Shown piece by piece: positions 5,465 through 6,401 of a stretch of 6,401 bases of DNA. A model generated the notes under the pieces. The model was not told the DNA's origin. It worked only from the letters and a program-made list of their open reading frames with translations, and did no database searches. Every line of letters starts with the position of its first letter. The stretch's first letter is position 1. The DNA is taken from positions 1 through 6,401 of the forward strand of contig JAPLUX010000050.1 of assembly GCA_026397455.1 (NCBI GenBank), read 5' to 3'. The DNA comes from Candidatus Aenigmatarchaeota archaeon (GTDB taxonomy: Archaea > Aenigmatarchaeota > Aenigmatarchaeia > CG10238-14). Made by a program: the position numbers and the translations under genes.

Positions 5465-5478
5465 GTGAATCCCTCACG
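5460..5478 (-). promoter_or_regulatory. Palindrome over the start codon and ribosome-binding site of the operon's first gene
   Basis: TTCACGTGAA (5460-5469) is a perfect 10-bp palindrome containing the GTG start codon (5462-5464 on the minus strand). A second inverted pair, CGTGA (5464-5468) and TCACG (5474-5478), encloses the ribosome-binding site GAGGG (5471-5475). These could be protein-binding half-sites or a small mRNA hairpin that hides the ribosome-binding site. TCTTCACG (5458-5465) is also present in both arms of the repeat at 1419-1450. Confidence 0.45.
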
Positions 5479-5510
5479 AAGACATCAAGTGACAACTGTA
5501 ACAGATAAGA

Positions 5511-5524
5511 AGTTTTATACTTAA
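5511..5524 (-). promoter_or_regulatory. TATA box for the winged-helix/kae1/tsaC operon
   Basis: On the minus strand the gap upstream of the winged-helix gene reads TTTAAGTATAAAACTT, a good archaeal TATA element. Transcription would start about 25 bp downstream, near 5490, leaving a leader of roughly 25 nt with the GAGGG ribosome-binding site. It begins right after the stop codon of the upstream nucleotidyltransferase gene (5532), so the operon has its own promoter even though the genes run in the same direction. Confidence 0.6.
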
Positions 5525-5531
5525 ATAATTG

Positions 5532-6053
5532 TCAAGTTTTTTTTGTAAAGAAATTTTTCATTACATGTTCTAAATTTATCCTGTAACCGTTCTCATGCCC
5601 GACATATTCAACATGTTCTGACCTACTTTTTATCTGATTCTTTGTAAGTTTGAAATTTTCAATACATACTTTAATGTCTTGTAAATCTCTTTCGTCCAAC
5701 CTTCCTATCTTGGTTATTACGATGTCAACAGGATGCAAAGCTCTGAGTTTAATGTTTTTTAGACTTGTTTTTATTGGAATACTCTTCTTCAAATAATCAT
5801 CCGGAAGAATCTGACTAAAAACCATTCCATTTGTCCAATAATCTATCCTAAACCCATGTGGAACCTTTTTCAATACGTCTTCAAACTCTTGAACATATTG
5901 ATTTGGAATCGTAAAATCTATGTCTATTGTCGACGTTTTCATATCTAGTAAAGTCATCGCTGTACCTCCCGCTGCGACGAGTGTTATTTTCTTTGTTGAT
6001 TCTTTGTCCAAAACCTCTAAAAAATCAAGCAGTGTTTTTTTATCAAACGGCAT
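5532..6053 (-). CDS. Nucleotidyltransferase-fold protein (DUF6036/AbiEii-like), possible toxin of a toxin-antitoxin-like pair
   Basis: The 173-residue protein carries the nucleotidyltransferase signature LVAAGGTAMTLLDMKTSTIDIDFTI (25-49): GG at 29-30 and the metal-binding pair Asp44-x-Asp46. A second conserved block, LRALHPVDIVITKIGRLDERDLQDIKV (103-129), has the Asp110, Lys115 and Arg/Asp pattern seen in DUF6036 and AbiEii-type proteins. AbiEii/MenT members act as nucleotidyltransferase toxins, some on tRNA; DUF6036 proteins are mostly uncharacterised. The third acidic residue is uncertain without alignment. ATG at 6053 is well supported by GAGGTT (6059-6064) 5 nt upstream and overlaps the upstream partner gene by 11 bp, implying coupled translation. 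The lysine-rich FFTKKT end gives an A8 run before the stop. A housekeeping role cannot be excluded. Confidence 0.75.
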   Translation of the reverse strand: MPFDKKTLLDFLEVLDKESTKKITLVAAGGTAMTLLDMKTSTIDIDFTIPNQYVQEFEDVLKKVPHGFRIDYWTNGMVFSQILPDDYLKKSIPIKTSLKNIKLRALHPVDIVITKIGRLDERDLQDIKVCIENFKLTKNQIKSRSEHVEYVGHENGYRINLEHVMKNFFTKKT

Positions 6054-6401
6054 CGTACAACCTCATTTTTTCTAGGATGCTTTTTTCATCCATTTTAACC
6101 TCTTTTGTTTTTATTGTTTCTAGTATCATTATAGCATTTTTTATTCCATTGTTTTCTTTGATTTTATTCAAGGTTTTAAGAATACCGAACAATTCACCAA
6201 TCTTTTTGTATTTTTTACAGAGGAATATCAGTAGATTATATTTTATCTCGTTCTTCATCAAGAGTATCGGGATTGATTGAAGTCTTCTTGCATCGTCTTG
6301 CAGTAGTACGGATGTTATGATGTATTCTATGCACATTTTTTTACCTTGTTCTATCTTAAGGCCAAATTCTTTGTAACCAAGCCGACTTAAGTTGTAGATC
6401 A
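6043..6401 (-). CDS. Helical protein partnered with the nucleotidyltransferase, 5' end cut by window
   Basis: The frame stays open from the TGA at 6043-6045 to the right edge, so about 118 C-terminal residues are visible. Upstream of the internal ATG at 6336 the frame still encodes protein (IYNLSRLGYKEFGLKIEQGKK), so the real start is outside the window. The sequence is helix-rich and lysine-rich, with DDARRLQSIPILLMKNEIKYNLLIFLCKKY and KIGELFGILKTLNKI as the most regular helices. No transmembrane segment, catalytic motif or HEPN Rx4-6H motif is visible, and there is no histidine in the visible part. It overlaps the nucleotidyltransferase gene by 11 bp, the compact arrangement of two-gene toxin-antitoxin or regulator/enzyme pairs. 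The family is not recognised; an antitoxin or substrate-binding partner is inferred from position only. Confidence 0.65.
   Translation of the reverse strand, partial: IYNLSRLGYKEFGLKIEQGKKMCIEYIITSVLLQDDARRLQSIPILLMKNEIKYNLLIFLCKKYKKIGELFGILKTLNKIKENNGIKNAIMILETIKTKEVKMDEKSILEKMRLYDAV
6059..6064 (-). promoter_or_regulatory. Ribosome-binding site deciding the nucleotidyltransferase start
   Basis: GAGGTT on the minus strand lies 5 nt before the ATG at 6051-6053 and inside the coding end of the upstream partner gene. It fixes the start chosen for the nucleotidyltransferase and supports translation of both from one mRNA. Confidence 0.55.

Noticed and set aside
5187..5468. Plus-strand open frame of 93 codons opposite the small winged-helix gene
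   Set aside because: No recognisable motif or upstream ribosome-binding site, and the opposite strand encodes a credible helix-turn-helix protein with a good start site.
6043..6401. HEPN ribonuclease as partner of the nucleotidyltransferase
   Set aside because: The visible 118 residues contain no histidine and so no Rx4-6H motif; the missing N-terminus leaves a small uncertainty.

Overview
This 6.4-kb window is chromosomal DNA from an archaeon. The signs are an archaeal-type DnaG (TOPRIM protein), an ExeA/Cdc6-like AAA+ ATPase with a C-terminal winged helix, a stand-alone PRC-barrel protein, an archaeal Kae1, and ribosome-binding sites of the GAGGTGA/GGTGA type with TATA-like promoters. The DNA is A+T-rich and densely packed. 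An uncultured DPANN-like or euryarchaeal lineage would fit, but lineage cannot be fixed from this window. No rRNA, tRNA, CRISPR or insertion sequence was seen, and no stretch over 300 bases lacks a gene.

Layout. (1) The left edge holds the 3' part of dnaG (+), ending 5 bp from the convergent end of thpR (-), an RNA 2',3'-cyclic phosphodiesterase-family gene whose second HxTx motif reads KLTL. (2) thpR diverges from a plus-strand group: AAA+ ATPase (TTG start), PRC-barrel protein, and a coiled-coil/winged-helix protein. The thpR/ATPase intergenic region has a perfect 10-bp inverted repeat flanking a TATA-like core, plus three GTGAAG repeats at 11-bp pitch. The winged-helix gene is preceded by a perfect 20-bp palindrome, and its 8-mer TTAAGTAA occurs nine times in and just upstream of that gene. 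(3) A minus-strand operon follows: small winged-helix protein, then kae1, then tsaC, with short overlaps at each junction. kae1 and tsaC supply the two core catalytic steps of tRNA t6A synthesis. (4) The right edge holds a minus-strand pair: a helical protein cut by the window edge, overlapping by 11 bp a nucleotidyltransferase-fold protein (DUF6036/AbiEii-like) that may form a toxin-antitoxin-like cassette.

How it fits together. The core genes (dnaG, kae1, tsaC) are ordinary archaeal housekeeping genes. The less ordinary material is regulatory: two palindromic operator-like regions, a dense octamer array in and around one DNA-binding protein gene, and a TCTTCACG motif shared by two separate promoter regions. 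The ATPase/PRC-barrel/winged-helix trio has no assigned function here. PRC-barrel proteins are cell-division factors in haloarchaea, and the winged-helix protein starts with a possible membrane-binding amphipathic helix, so a chromosome or division role is a reasonable but unproven idea.
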